A stretch of 64,000 bases of DNA, from the NCBI GenBank assembly GCA_036013505.1, contig CP107851.1, positions 9,224,001 to 9,288,000 of the forward strand, given 5' to 3'. This document shows positions 52,706 to 61,574 of the stretch, one piece after another. Each line of letters starts with the position of its first letter. The stretch's first letter is position 1. The DNA comes from Streptomyces sp. NBC_00510 (GTDB lineage: Bacteria; Actinomycetota; Actinomycetes; Streptomycetales; Streptomycetaceae). The position numbers and the translations under genes were made by a program. A model generated the notes under the pieces. It did not search any database and was not told the DNA's origin. It saw nothing but the letters and a program-made list of their open reading frames with translations.

Positions 52706-53065
52706 ATGAACACCACCGGCCCGCAGTCCATCCCCACCACCGGCCTCCCCGAGGTGATCACCCGTTACCTGGCCGCCCACCGCGTCCGCGACACCGCCAC
52801 CGCCCTCTCGGCCTTCACCGGCGACGCGGTCGTGACGGACGAGGGCGCGACACGGCACGGCACGGCGGCGATCCGGGAATGGCTGGAGACCGCGGCGAGC
52901 GAGTACACCTACACCACGGAACTGACCGGCGCCGAGCGCGCCGACGCCCACCACTACGTCGCCCTCCAGCACCTCGAGGGGAACTTCCCCGGCGGCACCG
53001 TCGACCTGCGCTACAGGTTCGCCCTGCGCGACGGCCTCATCGAACGCCTGGTGATCGGGGCCTGA
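52706..53065 (+). CDS. SnoaL/NTF2-like protein
   Basis: A 119-residue small alpha+beta protein of the NTF2/SnoaL type: an N-terminal helical part (EVITRYLAAHRVRDTATALS) with AFTGDAVVTDEG, and a curved sheet ending YRFALRDGLIERLVIGA. Members bind or isomerise small hydrophobic molecules or act as dehydratases. It follows the SDR by 27 bases, so both probably act on one compound. Confidence 0.8.
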   Translation: MNTTGPQSIPTTGLPEVITRYLAAHRVRDTATALSAFTGDAVVTDEGATRHGTAAIREWLETAASEYTYTTELTGAERADAHHYVALQHLEGNFPGGTVDLRYRFALRDGLIERLVIGA

Positions 53066-53101
53066 CCCCCGGGGCCGTGCCCGACGGGTGGTGCCAAGGT
53101 T

Positions 53102-53120
53102 GCTGCTAACATGAAAGCCA
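53102..53120 (+). promoter_or_regulatory. HxlR-linked site upstream of its own gene
   Basis: GCTGCTAACATGAAAGCCA, sharing 15 of 19 bases with the site before the SDR operon; TAACAT is a -10-like hexamer. Because it covers the ATG at 53111, the protein must start further down. Confidence 0.55.
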
Positions 53121-53164
53121 CAGCGTACGCCGACCCTGGCACCAACCGCGCGGAGGTGGTCGAC

Positions 53165-53659
53165 ATGGTGAGCCGCATCCGGCTGGAGGACCGTGAGTGC
53201 CCGCTGTCGACGACCGTCGGGCACGTCGGCGAGTGGTGGACGCTGCTCATCCTGCACGACGCCTTCGACGGGTACACCCGCTTCGACCAGTTCCAGGAGA
53301 ACCTCGGCATCTCGTCGAGCATGCTCACCACCCGCCTGAAGACCCTCGTCGAGGACGGGCTGCTGGAACGGCGGCCGTACCAGACCCACCCGACCCGCTA
53401 CGAGTACCTCCTCACCGACCTCGGCCGCTCGCTGCGCCCGGTCGTCGTGGCCCTCGCCGCATGGGGCAACTCCCGCCTGGCGCCGAAGCAGCGCAGCATG
53501 ATCCTGGTCGACGCGGAGACCGGCGAGGAGGTCGAGCCGGTCGTGGTCGACGCCGCCACGGGCCGGCGGCTCGACGACAGCGAGGCCTTCGTCTACGCCG
53601 CGGGGCCTGCCGCGAGCGAGATCATGCGCGCCCGCTACGCGGGCCGCGACCGTACCTGA
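53165..53659 (+). CDS. HxlR-family transcriptional regulator
   Basis: A 164-residue winged-helix protein of the HxlR/DUF24 group: ECPLSTTVGHVGEWWTLLIL at the start, GYTRFDQFQENLGISSSMLT for recognition, and LVEDGLLERRPYQTHPTRYE for the wing. HxlR members respond to aldehydes, thiols or other stress. ATG at 53165 follows GGAGGTGG; the earlier ATG at 53111 lies inside the promoter-like site. It is just downstream of the SDR-NTF2 operon and shares its putative operator, so it is the likely local regulator. Confidence 0.88.
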   Translation: MVSRIRLEDRECPLSTTVGHVGEWWTLLILHDAFDGYTRFDQFQENLGISSSMLTTRLKTLVEDGLLERRPYQTHPTRYEYLLTDLGRSLRPVVVALAAWGNSRLAPKQRSMILVDAETGEEVEPVVVDAATGRRLDDSEAFVYAAGPAASEIMRARYAGRDRT

Positions 53660-53680
53660 CCCACCGGAGGAAGAGGTCCC

Positions 53681-54784
53681 GTGCCCACCGCGGACGAACT
53701 GCTCGGCCCCGCCGCCGTCGCCGGACTCGCCGACTGCCTGGCGGCGGCCGGCCCGGCACCGATGGCCGCCGCGGTGCGCGACACCCTTCCGGCGCTCGAC
53801 GGCCTGGCACTGCGTGAACGCAGCGACCTCGTCCGGGACGCGATGCTCGCCTCCGGCCCGACGGATCCCGCAGCCCTGGAGGCCGTCGTACGGGCCGCGC
53901 TGCCCGACCCGTGCTTCACCGGCTGGATGATCTGGCCGGTCACCGAGGCGGTCGCCGCCCTCGCCTCCGGCACCCTTGAGGGCACGGCCTTCGAGGACGG
54001 ACTCCACCTGCTGGCGGACCTGACCCCGCGCCTGACCGCCGAGTTCGCCATCCGCCGCCTGCTCAACGCCGACCTCGACCGGGCGCTCGCCGTCGTCACC
54101 CGGTGGACCGAACACCCCGACGAGCACGTACGCCGCCTGGCCAGCGAGGGAACCCGCCCCCGCCTGCCGTGGGCGGTGCGCGTACCGGCGATCCTCGCCC
54201 GGCCCGAGGCGACCCTGCCGATCCTCGGCGCCCTCTACAAGGACCCCTCGGAGTACGTCCGCAGGTCCGTCGCCAACCACGTCAACGACATCAGCCACGC
54301 CCGGGTGGACCTGGCCGTGGAGACGGCCCGGCGGTGGTCGGTGGCCCCCGACCCGCACACGCCCCGGCTCGTCCGCCACGCGCTGCGCACCGCCGTCAAG
54401 CGCGGCGACCAGGGAGCCCTGGCACTGCTGGGGTTCGAGCCCGCCACGGGCCTGACCGTCGAAGGGCCCTCCGTGGCCCGGCCCGTCGTCGCCGTGGGCG
54501 GGGAACTGCGCTTCGCCTTCACCCTGGAGAACCAGGGTGACACGCCGCTCCGCCTCGTCGTCGACTACGTCGTGCACTACCGCAAGGCCAACGGCACCAC
54601 GGCGCCCAAGGTCTACAAGCTGACGACCCGCACCCTCCAGCCGGGGGAGCGGAGCGAGCACACCGGCACCCGCTCCTTCAAGCCGATCAGCACCCGGGTC
54701 TTCCACCCCGGGGAGCACTCCCTCGAACTGCAGGTCAACGGCGAGCCGCGCGGCAAGGTGCGCTTCGACGTCGCCACCGTCTGA
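53681..54784 (+). CDS. AlkC/AlkD-like DNA alkylation repair protein
   Basis: A 367-residue protein. Residues ~1-250 are HEAT-like helices of the AlkC/AlkD DNA-glycosylase type: FTGWMIWPVTEAVAALA, FAIRRLLNADLDRALAVVTR, HPDEHVRRLASEGTRPRLPW, DPSEYVRRSVANHVNDIS. The last ~100 residues form an Ig-like beta domain (LRLVVDYVVHYRKANGTTAP, then HSLELQVNGEPRGKVRFDV), as found in AlkC. Members remove alkylated purines from DNA. GTG start after GGAGGAAGAGG, 21 bases past the HxlR stop, so it may be co-transcribed. Confidence 0.82.
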   Translation: MPTADELLGPAAVAGLADCLAAAGPAPMAAAVRDTLPALDGLALRERSDLVRDAMLASGPTDPAALEAVVRAALPDPCFTGWMIWPVTEAVAALASGTLEGTAFEDGLHLLADLTPRLTAEFAIRRLLNADLDRALAVVTRWTEHPDEHVRRLASEGTRPRLPWAVRVPAILARPEATLPILGALYKDPSEYVRRSVANHVNDISHARVDLAVETARRWSVAPDPHTPRLVRHALRTAVKRGDQGALALLGFEPATGLTVEGPSVARPVVAVGGELRFAFTLENQGDTPLRLVVDYVVHYRKANGTTAPKVYKLTTRTLQPGERSEHTGTRSFKPISTRVFHPGEHSLELQVNGEPRGKVRFDVATV

Positions 54785-54809
54785 CACACCGCTCGATACG
54801 CTGTCGCGC

Positions 54810-55469
54810 GTGAAGAGGAAGCAGGCGGCCGTCGAGCAGCCGACCCTGGACGCCGTCGCGGAGACGGCGCTCGCCGTCATCGACGACGACGGTCCCGCCG
54901 GGCTCAGTTTCCGCGCCGTGGCCACGCGCCTCGGCGTCTCGCACGCCACGGTCTTCCGGCGCTGCGGCGACTTTGACGGGCTGCTGAGCGCCTGCGCCGA
55001 CCACGTCGCCGCGTCGCTCGCCCTGGTGCCGCTGGAGGGCGACTGGGCCGCCGCGACGGAGACCCGCTTCACCGGCCTGTACCGCCTGCTCGCCCGGCAC
55101 CCGGGACTGGTGGCGCTGCGCGCCGGCCGGTCCTGGCTGGGCCCGCAGATGCTGGGCCGGCTCGTCGAACCGCAGATGGCCCACAGCGTCGCCGCCGGCA
55201 TGGACGCCGCGACGGCCATCCGTGTCTACCGCAGGCTCTACCTGCTCACCCTCGGCGCCGTCGCCTTCGGCGACCACCGCGACGAGAAGAAGGTCGTCGC
55301 CTCCGCCCGCACGGCCCTGGCCGCGCTCGACCCCGAGGACTTCCCCACGCTGACCGGTGCGATGAACGTCGTCCTCCCCGCCCTGGTCGACCACGAGGTC
55401 TACTACGAGGCCTTGCGCGCCCTCATCCACGCCGCCCGCACCGAGCACCTCCCGGCCGGGCACCGCTGA
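54810..55469 (+). CDS. TetR-family regulator
   Basis: A 219-residue regulator: N-terminal TetR helix-turn-helix (LDAVAETALAVIDDDGPAGL, then SFRAVATRLGVSHATVFRR) followed by a helical ligand domain (AATAIRVYRRLYLLTLGAVA). It begins 26 bases after the AlkC-like gene. Its targets are not apparent. GTG start. Confidence 0.87.
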   Translation: MKRKQAAVEQPTLDAVAETALAVIDDDGPAGLSFRAVATRLGVSHATVFRRCGDFDGLLSACADHVAASLALVPLEGDWAAATETRFTGLYRLLARHPGLVALRAGRSWLGPQMLGRLVEPQMAHSVAAGMDAATAIRVYRRLYLLTLGAVAFGDHRDEKKVVASARTALAALDPEDFPTLTGAMNVVLPALVDHEVYYEALRALIHAARTEHLPAGHR

Positions 55470-55518
55470 CGGCCCGCGGGCGCGGCGCGGGCGTACGCGG
55501 TCACCTTTCGCGCAGTCG

Positions 55519-55719
55519 TCACGGCCGGCCCACGCGGCCGCGCCGCGCCACCGCACGCCGCCACCCGCGCATGTGCCGCAGCAGCAGGCACGCCGCCGGT
55601 TCGTGGCGGTATATCCGCGCCGCGTCCATGGGCGTGTGCCCGGAGGGATCCGCGAGGTTCGGATCGGCGCCGTCGGCCGGCCGTCGTACGTCACTACGGC
55701 AGGCTGCGGCCCCGGGTCC
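55519..55719 (-). pseudogene. Ankyrin-repeat gene remnant
   Basis: On the minus strand, in frame after the dehydratase stop and without a start codon, about 65 codons read as the last part of an ankyrin-repeat protein: GADPNLADPSGHTPMDAARI followed by EPAACLLLRHMRGWRR and a stop. The GADPN...G.TP..AA pattern is diagnostic. Most of the gene has been lost. Confidence 0.6.
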
Positions 55720-56673
55720 TCAGGAGGCGCGCGTCAGGTCGGACGGATCGGTGTTGGCCCCGCAGAGGATGACGGCGACGCGCTCCCCGGGGGCGGGCCG
55801 GTGGGCGCCGCAGGCGAGGGCGGCGAGGGCGGTCGCGGCGCCGTGCTCGACGGCGAGGCGGCGGTGGTCCCACAGCGTGCGGCGGGCCGCGACGATCGCC
55901 TCGTCGGGGACGAGGACGGAGCGCACGTCGTCCTTCAGTGCCCACTCCAGGGCCATGCGGGAGGCCCGGCGCGCGCCCAGGGAGTCCGCCGCGACGGACC
56001 GTACGGGTACGTCCACCACCTCGCCGGCGGCGACGGCCGCGTGCAGCGCGCACGAACCCTCGGGCTCGGCCGCCACCACACGTACCCCGTGCTCCAGCGC
56101 GGACGCGGCGACCCCGGTGAGGAGCCCGCCGCCGCCGACCGCCACGACCACGCTGTCCAGGCCGGGGAGCGCCGCGACGATCTCCTCCATCAGGGTCCCC
56201 GCCCCGGCCGCGATCAGCGGATGGTCGTAGGCGTGGGACTCCAGGGCGCCGCTCTCGGCGGCGTACTTCTGCGAGGCCTCCAGGGCCTCGGCGTACTCGC
56301 TGCCCGCCCGGCGGACGTCCGCGCCGAGTTCGCGCAGCTTCCCGATCTTGACCGCCGGTGCCGTCTCGGGGACGAACACCGTGGCGGGCACGCCGTGCCG
56401 GGCCGCTGCCCAGGCGCAGGCCAGTCCCGCGTTGCCGCCGGAGGCGATGACCACGCCGGCCTCGGGCATGGCGTCCCGCTCGACGTGGCTCCGGACGAAG
56501 TTGAACGCTCCGCGCGCCTTGTACGACCCCGTGTGCTGCATGAACTCCAGGGCCAGCACGCCCTGTACGGCGGCGCCGAACGCCCCCTGGTCCACCGGGG
56601 CGAGCGTGACGGGGCGGATGTGCCCGGAGATGCGGGCGGCCGCGGCCCGTACGTCGGCGTGGGTGATGGTCAC
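55720..56673 (-). CDS. Threonine/serine dehydratase-like PLP enzyme
   Basis: A 317-residue fold-type II PLP enzyme. The cofactor lysine is in TGSYKARGAFNF, the phosphate-binding loop is ASGGNAGLACAWAA, and the glycine-rich segment is VVAVGGGGLLTGVA. No regulatory ACT domain is present, so it resembles the catabolic or single-domain serine/threonine dehydratases, which deaminate hydroxyamino acids to 2-oxo acids. GTG at 56673 follows GAGAGAA; the longer frame would add an unrelated N-terminus. A palindrome stands 40 bases upstream. Confidence 0.86.
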   Translation of the reverse strand: MTITHADVRAAAARISGHIRPVTLAPVDQGAFGAAVQGVLALEFMQHTGSYKARGAFNFVRSHVERDAMPEAGVVIASGGNAGLACAWAAARHGVPATVFVPETAPAVKIGKLRELGADVRRAGSEYAEALEASQKYAAESGALESHAYDHPLIAAGAGTLMEEIVAALPGLDSVVVAVGGGGLLTGVAASALEHGVRVVAAEPEGSCALHAAVAAGEVVDVPVRSVAADSLGARRASRMALEWALKDDVRSVLVPDEAIVAARRTLWDHRRLAVEHGAATALAALACGAHRPAPGERVAVILCGANTDPSDLTRAS

Positions 56674-56712
56674 GGTTCTCTCCGGGCGGGTGATGGAGTC
56701 GTCGTCCGGAGA

Positions 56713-56733
56713 AACAGTGTAACAACCACTGTT
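56713..56733. promoter_or_regulatory. Inverted repeat upstream of the dehydratase gene
   Basis: AACAGTG (56713-56719) and CACTGTT (56727-56733) with a 7-base spacer, AT-rich, 40 bases before the dehydratase start. It is of the right shape for a dimeric repressor; no candidate regulator is adjacent except the TetR gene 1.2 kb away. Confidence 0.5.
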
Positions 56734-56761
56734 CCGGCAGATCGGGCCGCGGGCGGGACGA

Positions 56762-57790
56762 TCAGCGGACGACGAGCCGGTGCTCACCGGCCGGTACCAG
56801 CTCCCCGATGACGGGGGCACCGGGCACCTCCCCGGCCACCAGCAGGCCGCCGGAGGTCTGGGCGTCCGCCAGCAACAACCGGGTCACCTCGTCGGCGCCG
56901 CCGAAGTCGGTGTGCGGGGCGACCCAGTCCAGGTTGCGGCGCGTGCCGCCGCTGACGTAGCCGTCCGTCGCGGCCTCCCGGGCGCCGTCGAGGTACGGGA
57001 CCGCCGAGGCGTGGACGACGGCGCTCACCCCGGAGGCGCGGGCGAGCTTGTACAGGTGGCCCAGGAGCCCGAAGCCGGTCACGTCGGTCGCGCACACCGC
57101 GCCCGCCGCCAGTGCCCGCTCGGCGGCGTCCCGGTTGAGCGTGGTCATGGTCTGCACGGCCTGCGCGAAGACCTCGCCGGTCGTCTTGTGGCGGTTGTTG
57201 AGGACGCCCAGTCCCAGGGGCTTGGTCAGCGACAGCGGCACACCGGGCCGGCCGGTGTCGTTGCGCAGCAGGCGGTCCGGGTCGGCGGTGCCGGTGACGG
57301 CCATGCCGTACTTCGGTTCCGGGTCGTCGACGCTGTGCCCGCCGCCCACGGCGCAGCCCGCCTCGGCCGCGACGTCCAGCCCCCCGCGCAGCACCTCCCG
57401 GGCCAGTTCCAGCGGCAGGACGTCCCGCGGCCAGCACAGGAGGTTGACCGCCACCAGCGGGGTGCCGCCCATGGCGTAGACGTCGGAAAGGGCGTTGGCG
57501 GCGGCGATCCGGCCCCAGTCGTACGGATCGTCGACCACCGGGGTGAAGAAGTCGGCGGTGGTCACCACCGCCCGCGCGCCGGATCCGCCGGGCAGCCGGA
57601 CCACGGCGGCGTCGTCGCCGGTGTCCAGGCCGACGAGCAGGTCGGCCCCGAGGGCGCCCGCCATGCCCTCGGGGGACAGCCCCGCCACCATCTGCTCCAG
57701 TTCACCCGGGGGGATCTTGCAGGCGCAGCCACCGCCGTGGGCGTACTGCGTCAGCCGCACGCTGTCCTGCCGGACGCCGGTTCCCGTCAT
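56762..57790 (-). CDS. selD: Selenophosphate synthetase
   Basis: A 342-residue SelD. The Gly/Cys-rich start reads YAHGGGCACKIPP, giving catalytic Cys22 (or Cys24) and Lys25; so it is a Cys form, not itself a selenoprotein. VGLDTGDDAAVVRL, NALSDVYAMGG, AVGGGHSVDDPEPKYG and ATDVTGFGLLGHL are conserved metal and ATP sites. It makes selenophosphate from selenide and ATP for SelA. It is divergent from the adjacent tRNA-Sec gene and completes the selenocysteine locus with selA and selB. Confidence 0.95.
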   Translation of the reverse strand: MTGTGVRQDSVRLTQYAHGGGCACKIPPGELEQMVAGLSPEGMAGALGADLLVGLDTGDDAAVVRLPGGSGARAVVTTADFFTPVVDDPYDWGRIAAANALSDVYAMGGTPLVAVNLLCWPRDVLPLELAREVLRGGLDVAAEAGCAVGGGHSVDDPEPKYGMAVTGTADPDRLLRNDTGRPGVPLSLTKPLGLGVLNNRHKTTGEVFAQAVQTMTTLNRDAAERALAAGAVCATDVTGFGLLGHLYKLARASGVSAVVHASAVPYLDGAREAATDGYVSGGTRRNLDWVAPHTDFGGADEVTRLLLADAQTSGGLLVAGEVPGAPVIGELVPAGEHRLVVR

Positions 57791-57909
57791 GGCTGCTGTT
57801 GTCCTTCCGCTGTGGGGTCGGGCGTGGTCGCGCGGGCCCGGGTGACATCGCCGTGTGGCGGGTTGACTTGGGTGGTGGGCGGCTGTTCCATGGGCCTCCG
57901 GTCCGGCGG

Positions 57910-58002
57910 GGAGACGTAAGGGTGCCTGGTGGCCCTCCCGGTCTTCAAAACCGAGGTGTCCGAGCAACTCGGGCAGGCGGGTTCGATTCCCGTCCGTCTC
58001 CG
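57910..58002 (+). tRNA. selC: tRNA-Sec (UCA anticodon)
   Basis: A long tRNA of about 93 nt. The acceptor GGAGACG (57910-57916) pairs with CGTCTCC near the 3' end, followed by discriminator G. The anticodon loop CTTCAAA (57943-57949) contains TCA, the UGA-reading anticodon. A long variable arm (GTGTCCGAGCAACTCGGGCA) and T-loop GGTTCGATTCC follow. CCA is not encoded. It lies between selD and selB. Confidence 0.95.
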
Positions 58003-58024
58003 CGGGCCGGCCCGCCCCGGTGTC

Positions 58025-59827
58025 TCACCCCTCATCGGGCTCGCCCGGCGCTTTCGCGGCGTCCGCCCCGCGGCAGCGGCGGACGGCACCGTCCAGCCGG
58101 ACGGTGCGGCCCTGCCGGTCCAGGTGCTCCAGCAGGGGGATGACGACGCGCCGGGTGGTGTCCAGGGCCCTGCGCGCCTCGCTCGCGGTGAACGGCTGCT
58201 CCAGCCCGGCCAGTACGGCCGCCGCCCGTGCGTCCGCGCCCGGCAGCAGCACGATGCCCTCGCCGATCCTCAGCAGCGCACCCGCCGATTCGGCCGCCGC
58301 GAGGAGCTTCGGGGTCAGCCCGAGCCGCTCCAGCCGTTCGGCCTCCGGCGCGCGGAACGGCGTACGTGCCAGATCGGCGCGCACCGCCTCGACGGCGGCT
58401 TGGGCGGCGGGCGGCAGCGTCGGGCGCGCGTGGCTCCCGTACAGCCTGCCGTCGCCGTGCCGCAGGCCCGGTACGGCCGAGGCGAGTGCCTCCACCAGCG
58501 AGCGGTCCGGCAGGCCGAGCGCCTTGCGGGCCGCCTCCAAGGGCATGCCCGGCTCCAGGGGATGCCGTACGGCGTGCTCCTCGACCGCCTCCCGCAGCCG
58601 CTCGCGCAGCGCCGCCCAGCGTTCCGGGTCCGCCAGCCAGTCGCCCGCCACCGGGTCGCCCGGTGCCGGGACCCCCATGGCGAGCAGTTCCGCGCGCCGG
58701 ACCAGGCCACGGCGGCGCAGTTCCGCCGCCCCGTCCGCTACCCCGGCGGCGGACCGGAGTTCGGCGGCCCGCGCCGCCGCCGCGCCACGGCGGGTCAGCC
58801 GGGGCGGACGGACGTCGAGGACGGTGAGCCCCGCGGGGATGCGGTGCCGCCCCGGGTCGCGCAACAGGGCCGTGTCGGCGACCCGCAGGGGCAGCGCCGT
58901 CGCCAGCCGCAGGCGCGCACTGTCGTCGCCGAGCGGACGGACCGTCACCGGCACGGCGGCCGAGCCGGCGTGCAGCATGAGTTCGCGGGGCAGGTCGCCG
59001 GAGGGGTCGCCGCGCAGCCGCACGTCGACGAGGTCGGTGGTCAGCCAGCGGTCCGGGGTGAGGAGCGCGTCCCCGCGCCGCAGGTCGCCCGCTGCGGGCC
59101 CGGTGACGTTGACCGCCACCCGGGCGACCGCGCCCACGTCCTGCCTCGGCTCCTTCAGGGACTCCAGGCCCCGTACGCGCAACGGCCGTCCGTCACGGGC
59201 GAGATGGAGGTGGTCGCCGACCCGGACGGTGCCCGCCGCGAGCGTGCCGGTGACGACCGTGCCCCGGCCCCGCACGGTGAACGCGCGGTCGACCCACAGC
59301 CGTACGTCCGCCGCCGGATCGGGGGCGGGCAGCCCGCCCGCCAGCCGGACCAGGGCCGCCCGCAGTTCGTCGAGCCCGGCGCCGGTGACGGGGCTGACGG
59401 CCACGCACTCCACGTCGCCGAGCGAGGACTCCGCGATGCGGGCCCCGGCCTCCTTGCGCGCCGCGTCGGGGTCGGCCAGGTCGCAGCGGGAGACGGCCAG
59501 GACGCCGTGTCGCACGCCGAGGGCGTCCAGGACGGCGAGGTGCTCCTCGGACTGCGGCTGCCAGCCCTGGTCGGCGGCGACCACGAAGAGCACCGCGGGA
59601 ACCGGGCCGACACCGGCCAGCATGTTGCCCACCAGGCGCTCGTGGCCGGGTACGTCCACGAAGGCCAGGTCCCCCGCGCCGGGGAGCCGCGTCCACACGA
59701 ACCCGAGGTCCAGTGTCATGCCGCGCCGCCGCTCCTCCGCCCAGCGGTCGGGCTCCATCCCGGTCAGGGCCCGCAGCAGCGCGGACTTGCCGTGGTCGAC
59801 GTGGCCCGCGGTGGCGACGACGTGCAC
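58025..59827 (-). CDS. selB: Selenocysteine-specific elongation factor
   Basis: A 600-residue SelB. The GTPase begins at once with ATAGHVDHGKSALLRALTG (G1), DVPGHERLVGNMLAGVG (G3) and a divergent SRCDL as G4. Two beta-barrel domains follow, then ~250 C-terminal residues of winged-helix repeats (RHPLEPGMPLEAARKALGL and similar) that read the SECIS hairpin. It delivers Sec-tRNA to UGA codons. The GTG lies one base after the selA stop, so the pair is translationally coupled. Confidence 0.95.
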   Translation of the reverse strand: MHVVATAGHVDHGKSALLRALTGMEPDRWAEERRRGMTLDLGFVWTRLPGAGDLAFVDVPGHERLVGNMLAGVGPVPAVLFVVAADQGWQPQSEEHLAVLDALGVRHGVLAVSRCDLADPDAARKEAGARIAESSLGDVECVAVSPVTGAGLDELRAALVRLAGGLPAPDPAADVRLWVDRAFTVRGRGTVVTGTLAAGTVRVGDHLHLARDGRPLRVRGLESLKEPRQDVGAVARVAVNVTGPAAGDLRRGDALLTPDRWLTTDLVDVRLRGDPSGDLPRELMLHAGSAAVPVTVRPLGDDSARLRLATALPLRVADTALLRDPGRHRIPAGLTVLDVRPPRLTRRGAAAARAAELRSAAGVADGAAELRRRGLVRRAELLAMGVPAPGDPVAGDWLADPERWAALRERLREAVEEHAVRHPLEPGMPLEAARKALGLPDRSLVEALASAVPGLRHGDGRLYGSHARPTLPPAAQAAVEAVRADLARTPFRAPEAERLERLGLTPKLLAAAESAGALLRIGEGIVLLPGADARAAAVLAGLEQPFTASEARRALDTTRRVVIPLLEHLDRQGRTVRLDGAVRRCRGADAAKAPGEPDEG

Positions 59828-59828
59828 G

Positions 59829-61175
59829 TCAGCCCCCCGTCCCCGGCAGGATGCCGGCCCGGCGCACGGCCACCGCCAGTTCCTCGTCCGCCTCCTCCGG
59901 CACCGCCCGCAGATCGAGCAGGCACCGGCCCTCCTCCACACGGGCCATCACGGCGGGATCGGCCCGTCGCAGCAGGACCGCGTACGCGGCGGGCAGCGAC
60001 ACGGCGGCGCTCGGCAGGGTGACGCCGGGGGCACCGCCACCGCCGACGACCGCCAGCGTGTCGCACGCGTGGCTGTCGAACCCGTCGGCGCGCAGCCTGG
60101 CGGCGAGACGTCCGGCGCGGTCCCGCAGCCGTGCGGGGTCGGCGTGCAGCGCCGTCCGGGTCGGGGTGGCGGGGCCGCGGACGGTCGCCTCCAGGGCCGC
60201 CAGGGTCAGCTTGTCCACACGCAGCGCACGGGCCAGCGGGTGGCGGGCCAGCCTGCGCACCAGGTCGGCGCGGCCCAGCACGAGGCCGCACTGCGGTCCG
60301 CCCAGCAGCTTGTCGCCGCTGGCGGTGACCAGGGACGCCCCCGCGCGCAGCCGGCTCGTCGCGTCGGGTTCGTCCGGCAGCACCGGGTCGGGGACCAGCA
60401 GGCCGGAACCGATGTCGGCCACCACGGGCACGCCGAGCCGCGCCAGGTCCGCGACGGGCACGTCCCGGGTGAAGCCGGTGATGCGGAAGTTGGAGGGGTG
60501 CACCTTCAGGATGAACCCGGTGTCCGGCCCCACGGCCGCGGCGTAGTCCTCCGGCGCGGACCGATTGGTCGTCCCCACCTCGCGCAGCCGGGCGCCGGTG
60601 GAGACCAGCAGGTCGGGCAGCCGGAAGCCGTCCCCGATCTCCACCAGCTCACCGCGGCTGACGACGATCTCCCGGCCCTGCGCGAGGGCCGTGGCCGCCA
60701 GCACCAGCGCCGCGGCGCCGTTGTTGACCACATGGGCCGCCTCGGCGGCGGGCACCTGCCGCAGCAGCGCCTCCAGTGCCGAACGCCCCCTGCGGGAGCG
60801 CGCGCCGGTGGCGAGGTCCAGCTCCACGTCCGTCGTCCCGGAGGCGGCCAGCACCGCGTCGCGGGCCGCCCCCGACAGCGGGGCACGACCGAGGTTCGTG
60901 TGCAGCAGCACGCCGGTGGCGTTGAGCACCGGACGCAGCCCGGCGGCGGTCGCCGGGAGCGCCGCGACGGCCCGCTCGGCGAGTTCGTCGACGGGGACCT
61001 CCCCGGACCGCACCCGCTCCTGGACCCCGGCCACCACCTCCTTGACCACGGTCCGCCCGAGCCGCTCCGCGGCCGCGGCGAGCCGGGGATCGGCGAGCAG
61101 CGTGTCCGTGCGCGGCACCCGGCGGCGCGCGTCGGCGGGCGGGGAGGGAGCGGTGGAGGTCTGGTCGCGGTCCAT
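59829..61175 (-). CDS. selA: L-seryl-tRNA(Sec) selenium transferase
   Basis: A 448-residue PLP enzyme. The PLP lysine is in TASGDKLLGGPQCGLVLG, with RPVLNATGVLLHTNLGRAPL and VVNNGAAALVLAATAL as fold hallmarks. It converts seryl-tRNA(Sec) to selenocysteyl-tRNA. ATG at 61175 has AAGGTG upstream and gives a normal N-terminal domain; the frame extending to 61247 is not supported. First of the selA-selB operon. Confidence 0.95.
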   Translation of the reverse strand: MDRDQTSTAPSPPADARRRVPRTDTLLADPRLAAAAERLGRTVVKEVVAGVQERVRSGEVPVDELAERAVAALPATAAGLRPVLNATGVLLHTNLGRAPLSGAARDAVLAASGTTDVELDLATGARSRRGRSALEALLRQVPAAEAAHVVNNGAAALVLAATALAQGREIVVSRGELVEIGDGFRLPDLLVSTGARLREVGTTNRSAPEDYAAAVGPDTGFILKVHPSNFRITGFTRDVPVADLARLGVPVVADIGSGLLVPDPVLPDEPDATSRLRAGASLVTASGDKLLGGPQCGLVLGRADLVRRLARHPLARALRVDKLTLAALEATVRGPATPTRTALHADPARLRDRAGRLAARLRADGFDSHACDTLAVVGGGGAPGVTLPSAAVSLPAAYAVLLRRADPAVMARVEEGRCLLDLRAVPEEADEELAVAVRRAGILPGTGG

Positions 61176-61266
61176 CAGCAGCACCTTCGCTCTGGCCTGG
61201 CTGCGGCCAAGGGTACGGCGGCCGCGGCCGCGGGGCGCTCCCGCCACACCGGCGCGGTTCCCGGGG

Positions 61267-61574
61267 CCCGGTTGTCGTGTGCGGGTGCGTTGTGGTTGGC
61301 GTGGGGGTTGCCCACCCTCCCGCCCGATTGCCCGGCGCGGTTGGTGCGGGCCTGCGCGCGGTTCGTGGTGGGCCGGGGTCGGGGCCTGCGGGGCTGGGCA
61401 TTCTGGACCGCATATTTATGTGCATGGCGGGCGGTCCGGGTCGGGCCCCGGATGCCGCACAACAAATACACGTCAGCGTCCAGAACGCCCACCCTCCCCC
61501 AGCCTTCGGCCGGGGGTGCCCCCAACTCCCCCGCCCCCTCCGTATCGCGGGCGACCAACGGCCGGTGGGGGGTG
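61267..61574 (+). repeat. Long intergenic inverted repeat, copy 1
   Basis: About 300 bases that recur, inverted and with substitutions, at 61870-62148. Shared landmarks are CCCGCCCGATTGCCCGGC, GTGGTGGGCCGGGG, TTTATGTGCATGGCGGGCGG and CCCCCTCCGTATCGC. Inside is a long hairpin framed by TTCTGGAC (61401-61408) and GTCCAGAA (61478-61485). No reading frame is convincing. Confidence 0.75.

Noticed and set aside
51776-55219. 1,147-codon minus-strand open frame
   Set aside because: Antisense to SDR, NTF2, HxlR, AlkC-like and TetR genes, all with clear domains.
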